Positions 1 through 9,187 of a stretch of 49,905 nucleotides of DNA are shown here, one piece after another; the first letter of the stretch is position 1, and every line of letters starts with the position of its first letter. The translations under genes were made by a program, and so were the position numbers. The notes beneath the pieces are model-generated. The model was not told the origin of the DNA. It searched no databases and worked only from the letters and a program-made list of their open reading frames with translations. The DNA comes from Rhodopirellula sp. (GTDB lineage: Bacteria > Planctomycetota > Planctomycetia > Pirellulales > Pirellulaceae): assembly GCA_002698965.1 (NCBI GenBank), contig PAAT01000052.1, positions 1-49,905 of the forward strand, written 5' to 3'.

Positions 1-2
1 AT

Positions 3-572
3 ACCAGACTAGATCCCAGTGATGCCATCTCGCTTTGCAAGCAATTGGAAAAGTACAATTTATACTTTATTGAGGATCCGGTACGGGTGGAAAATGCCTC
101 CGTGGTACAACGCCTTCGCGAAACAACGAGCGTTCCGATCGCCATGGGCGAGCAATTCTCTTCGAAGTGGGAGTTCGTACCGCTAATCGAGAACAATTGG
201 TTTGATTTTTGTCGACTGGATCTTTGCGTAGCCGGTGGTTTTACCGAAGCACGTAAAATTGCTGCGATGTGTGAGTCTCACTACATTCCCATTGCGCCCC
301 ACAATCCTCTCGGGCCGGTCGCCACCGCCGCCTGCATTCATATGGATTTGGCAACCAGTAACTTCGGGGTTCAAGAATGTGCCCGCCCGCCGGGAACCAT
401 TTTGCCTGAAATGTTTCCCACACAAGCTGCCTGGGAAGACGGGTTCTTCTATCCAACCGACGCTCCGGGACTAGGCATCGAATTTAACCCCGAGGCCGCC
501 AGACAATACCCACCGACTCCAGGCGACGCTCCCAGACTCCAACGGGATGATGGGTCTTACATAAACTGGTAG
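3..572 (+). CDS. Mandelate racemase/enolase-superfamily dehydratase, C-terminal part (5' truncated by window edge)
   Basis: The reading frame is open to the left edge, so only the C-terminal ~189 residues of the enzyme are present. The first usable start-like codon inside the window (TTG at 45) lies mid-domain and is not the real start. Family features visible are the metal-ligand strand IEDPV, the second ligand region AMGEQF, an Asp in the CRLDLCVAGG strand and the catalytic-His loop APHNPLGP. This order matches the mandelate racemase subgroup, whose members abstract a proton alpha to a carboxylate using Mg2+. The tail (RDDGSYINW) resembles D-galactonate/D-mannonate dehydratases, so a sugar-acid dehydratase is the best guess, but substrate cannot be settled from this part. 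It ends 22 bp before the stop of a convergent hydrolase gene. I see no terminator between them. Confidence 0.85.
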   Translation, partial: TRLDPSDAISLCKQLEKYNLYFIEDPVRVENASVVQRLRETTSVPIAMGEQFSSKWEFVPLIENNWFDFCRLDLCVAGGFTEARKIAAMCESHYIPIAPHNPLGPVATAACIHMDLATSNFGVQECARPPGTILPEMFPTQAAWEDGFFYPTDAPGLGIEFNPEAARQYPPTPGDAPRLQRDDGSYINW

Positions 573-593
573 AGCCGATCGGTGGCTGCAATC

Positions 594-1532
594 TCACCTG
601 GTAAGTTCACCGTAAACATGTTCTATATTCTCTTCGCGTTCGAGAATATCCACTCCGGTCCACTTCTTATACCAGGGCAACTTCACTTCCATTTTGATTT
701 CTTCCAGCGTTCGACCTTTCCGGATGAAGCCTGCGATTTCTTTTCGCAACTCGACAAAATAGCGCTGCTGAGTCTTAATGGTACTCATGTCGCCTAATTC
801 TCCGTGGCCAGGTGCAAGTGTCTTTACGGGCAACTTTTTGATTTGATCAATAACATTAATCCAACTGGCCGTATCACTATTGCCTGTAAAGTTGAATGCC
901 CCGTTTACAATGCAGTCGCCGGTAAACAAAATCCCCTGTTTCGGTAACCAGGCAACGGCATCCCCTCCGGTGTGGGCATGTCCAAAGTGCAACAGTTCGA
1001 CCCGCATTTCACCATCATCAAATACCATTTTCCGGGGGAAATAAATTTCCGGAAGTTTATAAGCCAAGTCCCCGTACTCGTCCGGCTTCTCTTTCTTGCT
1101 AGTTTCGAAGCCTTCGAGTCCTAATGTTTGAAACAGTGGCTTGGTACGTTCAGAGGCGATTGGTACTGCACCAATTTCTTTATAAATTATATTTCCATCA
1201 GCATGATCACCGTGATGATGCGTATCAAAAATATATTTAATCGGCTTATCCGTTTGACTACGGATCAGCGCAACCACTTCTTCGGCTTGATTCGGGAAGT
1301 TGGCATCGATTACCAGAACAAAGTCTTTAAAGATCACCCAACCCTGATTACAGCCCAGAAACTCCGGTTTCGTCTGACACTTTCGGAAATAAACGCCAGC
1401 CGCCAATTCATAGAGTTTTGTTTCCTCCGGGACTGCTGCCGAAGCATTAACCGGAACCACAACAAACAACGCCAGAGTCAGTAACATCGCCCGTTTCATA
1501 TTGTCGTTACGCAACATCATCATTTTCCTCAT
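594..1532 (-). CDS. Secreted metallo-beta-lactamase-fold hydrolase
   Basis: 312 residues. A hydrophobic N-terminal segment ending at NASA indicates a signal peptide, so the enzyme should be periplasmic. The zinc-site motif THHHGDH (His105, His107, Asp109, His110) is intact. GHAHTGGD (His187), FTGD (Asp206) and APGHG (His243) supply the remaining ligands expected of a binuclear MBL-fold hydrolase. The overall pattern (fed by a QGW..F strand, TGGD, then PGHG) is that of the broad class-B-like/quinoprotein-associated MBL hydrolases; whether the substrate is a lactam, ester or thioester is not visible. The start is uncertain: Met1, Met6 and Met12 are all possible, Met6 having an AGGA about 8 nt upstream and Met12 giving the most classical signal peptide. 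It lies 41 bp downstream of the glycerophosphodiesterase gene on the same strand, probably co-transcribed. Confidence 0.9.
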   Translation of the reverse strand: MRKMMMLRNDNMKRAMLLTLALFVVVPVNASAAVPEETKLYELAAGVYFRKCQTKPEFLGCNQGWVIFKDFVLVIDANFPNQAEEVVALIRSQTDKPIKYIFDTHHHGDHADGNIIYKEIGAVPIASERTKPLFQTLGLEGFETSKKEKPDEYGDLAYKLPEIYFPRKMVFDDGEMRVELLHFGHAHTGGDAVAWLPKQGILFTGDCIVNGAFNFTGNSDTASWINVIDQIKKLPVKTLAPGHGELGDMSTIKTQQRYFVELRKEIAGFIRKGRTLEEIKMEVKLPWYKKWTGVDILEREENIEHVYGELTR

Positions 1533-1573
1533 CTTGACTGTTCCCGACCTCCCCGCCAGCAGACGTTGTCATT

Positions 1574-2428
1574 TCAGGGACGGGCGGGACTCACCCCATA
1601 CTTAATCCTTCTTAATGACCGATTCAATTGCTTTGGATCGTCCGAAGATAGCGAAACTGGTGAATGTTTCAGAAGAGCGTAGGTCTCCTCGATTGCCCCT
1701 AACGTTCCATTCAAATGAATCGACGCGCCTGCCATTCGGACACGTTGAACCAAATCCTCTTCAAATTCATCAAACCATTTAGGCCACAATCGAATCATCT
1801 TAACACCGTTCTCAACGAACTCTTCGATTTCACGGGGATGACTTATGAGCCCCAGCAATTTTGCTTCGGGCAATAGTTCACTAAACGTTTTAATGTGTTC
1901 CATACTGCGAACACCAATAATCATCTGGGACGAGTCCCCGTACTTTTTCACTTCCACAACGACCTGTTGGCGATATTCGTCACTGTCTTCTTTTAAGTCC
2001 AGCACGACGTCAATACGTCCTTTACAACGTTCCAGAACCTCACGCAGAGTAGGCACCTTTTGCCAGCGGTACCTGCGATGAAACCAACTACCTGCGTCCA
2101 GTTCACGTATCTCCGCTAGTGTCATTTCACCGACTTTACCGACCCCATTCGTGGTCCGGTCAACGGTGCTGTCGTGCATAATGACCAGAGCTCCATCCTT
2201 TGTCGAACGAATATCTACTTCGACGGCTGTAGCACCGGTTTGAATGGCTCGTTCTATTGCAGCCTGTGTACACTCCGGTCGTTCAGTGCTAGCTCCTCGA
2301 TGTGCAATAACCTGCTTAACTCCGTCCACGAATTCCATCATAGAGTTTCGACGTATTGCGTCGGATTCCAAACGATCGACAGGGACTAATAATATCCCCA
2401 CCACAAGCGCCACGAGAGTCCTGTTCAT
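1574..2428 (-). CDS. Glycerophosphodiester phosphodiesterase (GDPD family)
   Basis: 284 residues with a short hydrophobic N-terminal export segment. The GDPD signature is clear: IAHRGAS (His43, Arg44), a PEC variant of the usual PEN (Glu52), VEVDIR (Glu70, Asp72) and IMHDSTVDRTT (His85). These residues bind the metal and act in acid/base hydrolysis of glycerophosphodiesters to glycerol-3-phosphate and an alcohol. Length is typical of the minimal GDPD barrel. In planctomycetes such exported proteins may also act on other phosphodiesters, so the headgroup is left open. The gene heads a two-gene minus-strand unit with the MBL hydrolase, and its start faces the large dehydrogenase gene across 86 bp that carry a perfect palindrome. 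Confidence 0.92.
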   Translation of the reverse strand: MNRTLVALVVGILLVPVDRLESDAIRRNSMMEFVDGVKQVIAHRGASTERPECTQAAIERAIQTGATAVEVDIRSTKDGALVIMHDSTVDRTTNGVGKVGEMTLAEIRELDAGSWFHRRYRWQKVPTLREVLERCKGRIDVVLDLKEDSDEYRQQVVVEVKKYGDSSQMIIGVRSMEHIKTFSELLPEAKLLGLISHPREIEEFVENGVKMIRLWPKWFDEFEEDLVQRVRMAGASIHLNGTLGAIEETYALLKHSPVSLSSDDPKQLNRSLRRIKYGVSPARP

Positions 2429-2454
2429 TTTTGCTGTTACCTAAATCCAAATAA

Positions 2455-2478
2455 CTTATAACTATGTTTAGTTATAAG
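2455..2478. promoter_or_regulatory. Perfect 10+10 bp palindrome in a divergent promoter region
   Basis: The arms CTTATAACTA and TAGTTATAAG are exact reverse complements separated by TGTT. The palindrome is centred in the 86-bp gap between the divergent starts of the GDPD gene (2428) and the heme-binding dehydrogenase gene (2515). Its symmetry, AT-richness and position suit a dimeric-regulator operator or a shared divergent promoter (each arm contains TATAA). No poly-T follows, so it is not an intrinsic terminator. Confidence 0.5.
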
Positions 2479-2514
2479 CATACCGAAACACACTGTTTTT
2501 TAATAATTTGAACC

Positions 2515-5500
2515 ATGATCGATCGCTTCGCCGCACCTGTAATTCTGTTTTGTTTGTTGGCAGCCCCTCTTCAAGCTGCGGAAGTCACGCTGGATGGCCA
2601 AACCTTCACGGTCCCTGACGGAATGACCGTCGAACGCGTTGCCGGTCCACCATTAGTCGACCGACCGATACATGCAGATTTCGATGAGCAGGGTAGGCTG
2701 TATGTTCTCGACTCCAGTGGTTCGTCTGCCAACGGTCCCGAGCAGCTCAAGGAGAAATCTCACCGCATTAGGCAATTGACTGACACGGATAACGACGGAA
2801 TATTCGACAAGAGTACCGTTTTCGCTGATAAATTCATGTTCCCAGAAGGTGCCTGTTGGCATGATGGATCTCTCTACGTAGCTGCCCCGCCGGAAATTTG
2901 GAAACTAACCGATAGTGATGAGGATGGAATCGCAGATAGACGAGAAGTATGGTTTGATGGTAAGACCCTCACAGGTTGTGCCAACGACCTACATGGACCG
3001 TATCTTGGCCCGGACGGATTCTTGTATTGGGCAAAGGGCGCATTTGCCGAACAAGACCATGAACTCATTAATGGCGATTCGTTAAACACACGGGCCGCTC
3101 ACCTCTTCCGCCGTCATCCGGCAGGCGGACCAATCGGAAATATCATGACCGGTGGTATGGATAATCCCGTTGAAATCGTATTTACGCCGGGAGGTGAGCG
3201 TGTCTTCACAACGACTTTCCTTGAACATCCCCAAGAAGGGAAACGCGATGGCCTTATTCATGCCGTGTATGGTGGGGTTTATGGGAAAGACCACGGAGTG
3301 CTAAATGGGGTACCTCGAACCGGTACTTTAATGCCTGCCTTGGTTCACCAGGGTGCCTCGGCCCCCTGTGGGCTGGCACGCCTTGAGACAGCACACTTGG
3401 GCAAGAGCTACAGAAACAACATCTTTTCCTGTTCTTTTAATAAGCATCGTGTCTTCCGGCATCAAATCGGTAATGACGGTGGCATGCTCACCAGCGTGAA
3501 CTCTGATTTTTTGGTCAGCGACAGCCCGGATTTCCATCCCACCGATGTTTTTGAAGATGCGGATGGAAGCGTCTTAGTTATTAATACTGGTGGTTGGTAT
3601 AAGATCTGTTGTCCAACCAGCCAGTTTTATCGACCGGAAATATTAGGAGCGATCTACAGGGTTCGAAAGGTGGGCAGCCATGACGTCACCGACCCCCGCG
3701 GTAAAACTATTGAATGGAACAGTTTGCCTGCTCAACGACTTGTCCCATTACTAGGCGATCAGCGGTTCGCGGTTCGAAACAAAGCTCGCAAAATACTTGG
3801 TGAAATGGGTGCCAACTCAGTGGACTCTCTGAGGATTGCCCTGAGCGAAACAGACGATGCGCAGCATCGCCTACAGATTGTCTGGGCATTATGCCAAAAC
3901 CAAACAGACGCTGCACGCGTAGCGATTCACACCGCACTGGATGATGACAACGAGACTGTCGTTCATGCAGCACTGCATTCCATCAGCCTGCATTTAGACA
4001 AATCTGCAGCAACAGAAATCCGGGGACGTTTTCTGGATTTCAGCAATTACAACAAACGAATCGCTGCAGAATGTCTGGGACGTATCGGTTCGCCGATGGA
4101 TGTTCCCATGCTGCTGAATACACTTACAACAAACATTGACCGTATGTTGGAGCACTCACTAATCTACGCGGCTATCGAAATCGGCGACTCAGATCCAATT
4201 AAAACGCTCGTAAACTCGTCCAACGACGCAACTACTCGGGGAGCATTAATCGCACTTGATCAAACGCCTAACGGTAATCTACGTCCGGAATTAGCAATCA
4301 ACGCTATTCAATCCAACAACGTAAAAATGCAGGAAACCGGTTGGTGGCTTATCGCCAATCATCCCGACTGGGCAGCGTTTCTAACAAACTATTTCAGCCA
4401 ACATGTCCGCGACAAACAAATCGAAGGAAAGCAACGTCAGCAGTTGCTGCAAAGATTAACACAGTATATTGATACTCCTGAAATTCTACGGCTAGCTGGT
4501 GAACTACTTAGGACAGGAGATCCTTCCACGCAGGCGTTCGTCCTCGAAGCGATCGGTAACACTAAACTGGCCTCCGTTCCAGACTCCATTAAAGACGGAG
4601 TGTTGAGAGGTTTGGTATCCACGGATCCAACAGCACTTTCTCTCGCAATCCATGCCGCCACCGCCATTCGCGGCGACAAACTAAACGATACTCTACAGGT
4701 TCGACTGCTTGCGATTTATCAAGATAAAACAAATCCTGCCGAGGTCCGACTTGCTGCCTTTTCTGCTATCCCGCCCACTACTCGACCGTTAAATGCTGAC
4801 ACCTTGAGTGACATCCGGCGATTTGCAGAAGCCTCACAACCACTTCCCCTTCAGTCGCTGACAGTAGACTTACTGGTAACCTCGCCCTGGCCAACCGCTC
4901 AATGGCGCGAGATCCCTCAAGTTATCGGCACACTGGGTTCCATCCACCTACGTCGCGTTGTTACAACGCTAGCCAAAACGAAGGAACCGCAAACAGCGCT
5001 CAATACCTTGAGCGCATTGGCGAAGGCTCCAGCTGCGACCACATTAAATCCTGAAGAAGTACAACAATTGTTCGAACCGTTAGGGGACGAAGTGTTCGCA
5101 AAAACGGCTCCGCTGATTGAGCGAATTAAGGCGGAAAATCAGGAGAGAATAGCAAGAATCGACCAGTTGTTAAAAAACATTGAGACCGGTGACGTTACTC
5201 GGGGACAAAAAGTATTCCACTCTGCAAAGGCTGCCTGTACAGCATGTCATCGAATTGCCTATCTAGGTGGTCGCGTCGGTCCTGACCTGACTCGCATTGG
5301 CCAGATCAGAACAGAGCGCGACTTACTCGAAGCGGTGCTATTCCCGAGTGCGAGCTTTGTACAAAGTTTTGAACCAGTCTCCATCATTACCGCAGACGGG
5401 CAGGTCTATAGCGGGGTTATCCGGGATGACAATGGGCACACGATCGTATTACAAGTCGATGCTCAAAAACAAATCCGGCTGCTACATAGCGAAATTGAAG

Positions 5501-5604
5501 AGCAGCGATCATCCCCGACATCAATCATGCCGGCCGGACTGGATAAACACCTATCCGATCAACAACTCATTGACTTGATTAAGTTTCTAAAAGCGAGTCA
5601 ATAA
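2515..5604 (+). CDS. Planctomycete-type membrane-bound dehydrogenase with HEAT repeats and C-terminal c-type heme domain
   Basis: 1029 residues with a cleavable signal peptide (ending around LQAAE). Residues ~30-390 form a beta-propeller like the 'putative membrane-bound dehydrogenase' family (TIGR02604), with Asp-rich strand turns such as DTDNDGI and DSDEDGI and an EGACW..GSLYVA repeat typical of soluble glucose/sorbosone dehydrogenases. Residues ~400-850 are helical, HEAT-like repeats. The C-terminus (~890-1029) is a cytochrome-like domain (TIGR02603 type) with one heme site Cys908-Thr-Ala-Cys911-His912 and a downstream GPDLTRIG/MPAGL pattern where the axial Met usually lies. Inference: a periplasmic sugar or alcohol oxidase passing electrons to its own heme. 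The cofactor and substrate are not visible. Its 3' end overlaps the convergent 5598-7190 gene by 7 bp. Confidence 0.92.
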   Translation: MIDRFAAPVILFCLLAAPLQAAEVTLDGQTFTVPDGMTVERVAGPPLVDRPIHADFDEQGRLYVLDSSGSSANGPEQLKEKSHRIRQLTDTDNDGIFDKSTVFADKFMFPEGACWHDGSLYVAAPPEIWKLTDSDEDGIADRREVWFDGKTLTGCANDLHGPYLGPDGFLYWAKGAFAEQDHELINGDSLNTRAAHLFRRHPAGGPIGNIMTGGMDNPVEIVFTPGGERVFTTTFLEHPQEGKRDGLIHAVYGGVYGKDHGVLNGVPRTGTLMPALVHQGASAPCGLARLETAHLGKSYRNNIFSCSFNKHRVFRHQIGNDGGMLTSVNSDFLVSDSPDFHPTDVFEDADGSVLVINTGGWYKICCPTSQFYRPEILGAIYRVRKVGSHDVTDPRGKTIEWNSLPAQRLVPLLGDQRFAVRNKARKILGEMGANSVDSLRIALSETDDAQHRLQIVWALCQNQTDAARVAIHTALDDDNETVVHAALHSISLHLDKSAATEIRGRFLDFSNYNKRIAAECLGRIGSPMDVPMLLNTLTTNIDRMLEHSLIYAAIEIGDSDPIKTLVNSSNDATTRGALIALDQTPNGNLRPELAINAIQSNNVKMQETGWWLIANHPDWAAFLTNYFSQHVRDKQIEGKQRQQLLQRLTQYIDTPEILRLAGELLRTGDPSTQAFVLEAIGNTKLASVPDSIKDGVLRGLVSTDPTALSLAIHAATAIRGDKLNDTLQVRLLAIYQDKTNPAEVRLAAFSAIPPTTRPLNADTLSDIRRFAEASQPLPLQSLTVDLLVTSPWPTAQWREIPQVIGTLGSIHLRRVVTTLAKTKEPQTALNTLSALAKAPAATTLNPEEVQQLFEPLGDEVFAKTAPLIERIKAENQERIARIDQLLKNIETGDVTRGQKVFHSAKAACTACHRIAYLGGRVGPDLTRIGQIRTERDLLEAVLFPSASFVQSFEPVSIITADGQVYSGVIRDDNGHTIVLQVDAQKQIRLLHSEIEEQRSSPTSIMPAGLDKHLSDQQLIDLIKFLKASQ

Positions 5605-7190
5605 CGGACTTTCGTTTCAATCGGATGTCTCTTTTGGTCCGTGGTCACAAAAGACTCAATCGCCCAATGACCGCGTTCGGCACTAAGTTGAATCGTACCG
5701 GTAAAGGTGTCTCTGCGGGTATGAATATGTCCCCAATGCTGTACACTCCCCACAAGATCCCAAGTCGCCTGGATAACGAGTAGTCCTTCACCCTCACGAA
5801 AGTGCCGAAGATTCGTCACCTCTGTCGAATGAACCTCCATCACTGATCCTCCCTGTTCCGCTATCCTCAGAGATTTCTCCAGTTCAAGAAACATCTTTTC
5901 ACCGTATTCTCCAACGCCAAGATCTGCTAACTGCCGATAACGATCGCGGGGTGAAACAAGATTAACGGTAGAATAGACACGCTCGACAACCTCATTAGCT
6001 AACAACTTAGCCTGATCTGTCGTAAGAGACTTCGCCTTCAGGCCAATTCGTATCGGGGAGGGCCGATTTACTTTGAGTTTGGGCAAATCAAAAGAAAACG
6101 TCGGAGCGTCTTTCACGAAGAAATGTCCAAAGGGCTGTTGCCCCTTCACAAATACCGTCGACTTCAGCACCGGAGCGTACTTATTATAAGACTTCCATTG
6201 CATCGTCATTGTTTCCAGTAACCCCTCTCGTGCTGGATATGAAACGATCACGCCAATTCGAGCCTGATAAATATTGATTGGCCGGGGCGGCTTATTCAGT
6301 GCAAAATCTCGGATATCAAGGCCAAAGAAATTAACCCGTATCAGGTCCGGTTCAATCCGCTTGCCGTTGATCTGCATTGAATTCTCAGAAATTAGATCGA
6401 AGACCTGTTTGGCAACAGCCTCTTGCTCCTTCACTGACAGAAAATCCGGCGTTTCGCGTTCGATACCGAACCATTCCTGCAAAGTAAGTACCGGAATTAA
6501 AATTTCATGTCTGACCTCCCGTCTCGATACGTAGAGGAAGGAATAAAGAGAGCTATAACTTGCAATCCCCAGACGGTCTCGAAGTTGCCGCTGCTTGGCT
6601 GCTTTCAACGCCGCCAGATCAGGTCGCTTAGTAGGTGGATTCACCCAATCTAGCTGAACCGTATAGACCTGCCCCGAGCTAAGCTGTTTCGTTTTCTCGA
6701 GCAAGAATCCATTTTGCAAAAACATACAGTCCATCGTGGCAGGCTGTAGTTCACCAAATTCCTGTGACAACGTGATAAATTTTGGCTTCCTCTCCGTACT
6801 GACTGTCCATTGATAGGTCAACCAGCGAGACTTCAGCTCCGTTTGCAATACTCCTTCTGCGGGAATGCCGGACAAGTCAATTCCCCGATAAGCCAATTCC
6901 AATGAGTCTCCCAGCTGATTGAGTAGTTGCAGCCGCTTTTCCAGAAAGTCGCGATGTTTTCTGGAGGCCTCCTGAATAAGATTACGAGAAACCCGAAATT
7001 CCTTGTTAGCCTCCAGTTCATAATAAAGCACCAAATCTTCAGCCGTGATGGATAGCTTAAATCGAGTCGAATCTTCACGGATATCCACCACAGCATCGGT
7101 AAGTGAAACTGGATGCGCGTAAAGACTCGCATCAAATAGAACGAGCGTCATGAAGCTCAATAAAACAGATCGGCCAACTCTATTTCTCAT
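5598..7190 (-). CDS. Secreted protein of unknown function, N-terminus resembling HupE-associated domain
   Basis: 530 residues. The N-terminus is a signal peptide ending in SLYAHP, so the mature protein begins AHPVSLTDA. An exported AHP start followed by a strand pattern like VDIREDSTRFKLSI is also found in proteins bearing HupE/UreJ-like modules, but no membrane segments follow here, so the resemblance is limited to the first ~60 residues. The remainder is mixed alpha/beta with several beta-rich blocks (e.g. ~130-190 and ~460-530) and no catalytic motif I can name. The ATG lies inside the end of the tandem MBL gene (11-bp overlap), which implies translational coupling and a shared role with that protein and the ABC transporter upstream. 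Its 3' end overlaps the convergent dehydrogenase gene by 7 bp. Confidence 0.85.
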   Translation of the reverse strand: MRNRVGRSVLLSFMTLVLFDASLYAHPVSLTDAVVDIREDSTRFKLSITAEDLVLYYELEANKEFRVSRNLIQEASRKHRDFLEKRLQLLNQLGDSLELAYRGIDLSGIPAEGVLQTELKSRWLTYQWTVSTERKPKFITLSQEFGELQPATMDCMFLQNGFLLEKTKQLSSGQVYTVQLDWVNPPTKRPDLAALKAAKQRQLRDRLGIASYSSLYSFLYVSRREVRHEILIPVLTLQEWFGIERETPDFLSVKEQEAVAKQVFDLISENSMQINGKRIEPDLIRVNFFGLDIRDFALNKPPRPINIYQARIGVIVSYPAREGLLETMTMQWKSYNKYAPVLKSTVFVKGQQPFGHFFVKDAPTFSFDLPKLKVNRPSPIRIGLKAKSLTTDQAKLLANEVVERVYSTVNLVSPRDRYRQLADLGVGEYGEKMFLELEKSLRIAEQGGSVMEVHSTEVTNLRHFREGEGLLVIQATWDLVGSVQHWGHIHTRRDTFTGTIQLSAERGHWAIESFVTTDQKRHPIETKVRY

Positions 7191-9096
7191 CTGCCACCAC
7201 GGTCACGGTTGACTCCACCCAGTCACGTACATCAATTCCGTCAGACTTTATATCCGCTCGTATTAAATAATGCCCCGAATCCTCCGGCAAACGAATCTTC
7301 GCCCGGACAACAGCTAACGCTCCGGCAGAAACCTTCGTTGCTCGAGTAGCCGAAACTAGTTCGGCACCTTCAGGTAATCTAAATTGCACATCGTAGTCCC
7401 GGCGTTTGGAAGAATGATTGGTAATCACCACATTGAATTCATGAGTCATTCCAGACTTGCCCCGTAATCCATAGGGGTACAACACGGCCCACTGTTCGTC
7501 CACGGCATAGTTTGGATCATCCCACACGGTCAAAGAACGCACTGTATCGATGCGTTTTACAAATCCCCGCTCTAAAGTATCCAACTCGTTTTTTGAAAAG
7601 CGAAATACGTGAGGGATATGCTCATTGATCAACCAGTAATTTTCACCTAGAGCCCTGATTTGCCTCAGGCAAAACAAGAATCCATCGTCTTTATGCATCA
7701 GATTTCGATTAAGCACGCAGTAATCATCCATACCTGAGGGCGAGAATGCATCACCAACAAAAAAGACCGGTGCTTGTTTGGGTTGCTCTACAAGCAACGC
7801 ACCATGATAAAAGGTTTGTCCGGGAAATATCCGAAACGTCAATTTAAATTCATGAAATTCCATAATATCACCATGCTGCTTGGGCACCACCTCTTCAATG
7901 GGAGTGTGATGTAAACACGGCATATGATAATTCCCTGGATTTCGGAGAATATCCACGTAGTTCTGAACTGCAAACACCGGACAATCAAATTCCTCCGAGG
8001 CCTGTTGGACGGCATCCGTATGATCATCGTGATAATGCGTCACGAAGATTCCATCGACTTTATTTACAACACCGGCTTCTAGCAATTCCTTGACACCATC
8101 GATGACCCCCGTGTTCCCACAATCGACTAACAGACTATGGCCCGTTTCAGAGATGATCAGACGACTTGTGCCCTTCACCCAAATCCAGTCCGGCGTGTCT
8201 TCATAACTGGAATAGGGCATTAACGAAAACTCTGCCTGGGATCCCAGAATCCGCTCAGCGCATTGCCCCATTCGTTCTTCTTTGAAGTACCAATTCAAAG
8301 CACTGGTACTTAGGTACGACCGATATAGTGTCTTGACTCTCTGGCTTAATTTGTCAAGCGCCTGGATAGGGCGATGTATGATCTCACCCCGAGCCGGCAC
8401 TAATACGTCCGGTTTAAGCGCCTTCACTTTTTCAATACTTGCCAGTAACGCTGCAAATCGGCCGCCATAACCGTGATAGCCCCTTATATTCGCTTCTTCA
8501 ATGGCATCCTGATAACTGTAGATATCCAGCAATTTACCAGGGCCTGCAATCAGATCACCGCTAAAGACGATCGTCCGCTCCTCTGACCTAGCAACATAAG
8601 ACACACTTCCCCTGGTAAACCCTGGTGTCTCCAGCACCTCCAATACAACTTCCCCAAGATCAATCGTGTCACCCTCGCTAATCCATCGATCAACCTTGAT
8701 TCCACGCGCGAGGACTTTAGTGGTTTGCTGTGCATAATCATGAAAACGCTTTTGCTGAAACTCACCCCAGTATTGTTCCGGAGTTTCGATCAACGCTCTT
8801 TCAGCTTCAGGGGCAATCACTTTGGATCCGTTTTCAATCAGAGATTCTGCCGCCCAAACAACATCACGGCGATGGTGAGGCAGCAACACCCAATCCGCTT
8901 TCGGCGGCGAATCCTCTGACGCACCATACACAACAGCCGTTTGTTTCGCTCCCCGGATAATTGCACTATTGACCACTCCGGTTCTAATAACGACACGGCT
9001 AGATAACTTGTCTGCTTTCGCGACAGATAAGGCGTTTATTTGGAAGAATAGCACGGCAATTAAACCACCGACCGCTTTGCATCGATTACATCCCAT
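7180..9096 (-). CDS. Exported tandem metallo-beta-lactamase-fold protein (first domain lacks zinc ligands)
   Basis: 638 residues with a signal peptide (hydrophobic ~8-26). Two MBL-fold units follow. Unit 1 (~30-245) keeps the fold landmarks but not the metal site: HHRRD at 74-78 replaces HxHxDH, GD is kept at 180-181, and PARG at 234-237 replaces PGHG. Unit 2 (~306-500) is intact, with THYHDDH at 353-359, GQTFYHG near 425-432, VGDAF with Asp449 and EHIPH at 492-496. A C-terminal Ig-like beta domain (~545-635) resembles NEW3-type domains. Inference: unit 2 hydrolyses the substrate and unit 1 is structural or substrate-binding. The start has a good GAGGG ribosome site about 5 nt upstream. The gene lies 91 bp after the permease gene and overlaps the next gene by 11 bp. 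The substrate is unknown. Confidence 0.88.
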   Translation of the reverse strand: MGCNRCKAVGGLIAVLFFQINALSVAKADKLSSRVVIRTGVVNSAIIRGAKQTAVVYGASEDSPPKADWVLLPHHRRDVVWAAESLIENGSKVIAPEAERALIETPEQYWGEFQQKRFHDYAQQTTKVLARGIKVDRWISEGDTIDLGEVVLEVLETPGFTRGSVSYVARSEERTIVFSGDLIAGPGKLLDIYSYQDAIEEANIRGYHGYGGRFAALLASIEKVKALKPDVLVPARGEIIHRPIQALDKLSQRVKTLYRSYLSTSALNWYFKEERMGQCAERILGSQAEFSLMPYSSYEDTPDWIWVKGTSRLIISETGHSLLVDCGNTGVIDGVKELLEAGVVNKVDGIFVTHYHDDHTDAVQQASEEFDCPVFAVQNYVDILRNPGNYHMPCLHHTPIEEVVPKQHGDIMEFHEFKLTFRIFPGQTFYHGALLVEQPKQAPVFFVGDAFSPSGMDDYCVLNRNLMHKDDGFLFCLRQIRALGENYWLINEHIPHVFRFSKNELDTLERGFVKRIDTVRSLTVWDDPNYAVDEQWAVLYPYGLRGKSGMTHEFNVVITNHSSKRRDYDVQFRLPEGAELVSATRATKVSAGALAVVRAKIRLPEDSGHYLIRADIKSDGIDVRDWVESTVTVVADEK

Positions 9097-9187
9097 AGCT
9101 TCCCTCTCTCCATTTCCGCAACGAGTATTCTGATGACCAGTGCTGATTGCTGAATTTTACACCATTCCAGCCTGTCACGCGGGAGGT

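Noticed and set aside
5598..5604. 7-bp convergent overlap as a sign of frameshift
   Set aside because: Both proteins have natural C-termini; short 3' overlaps of this kind also occur at 42652-42655 and are normal for compact genomes.
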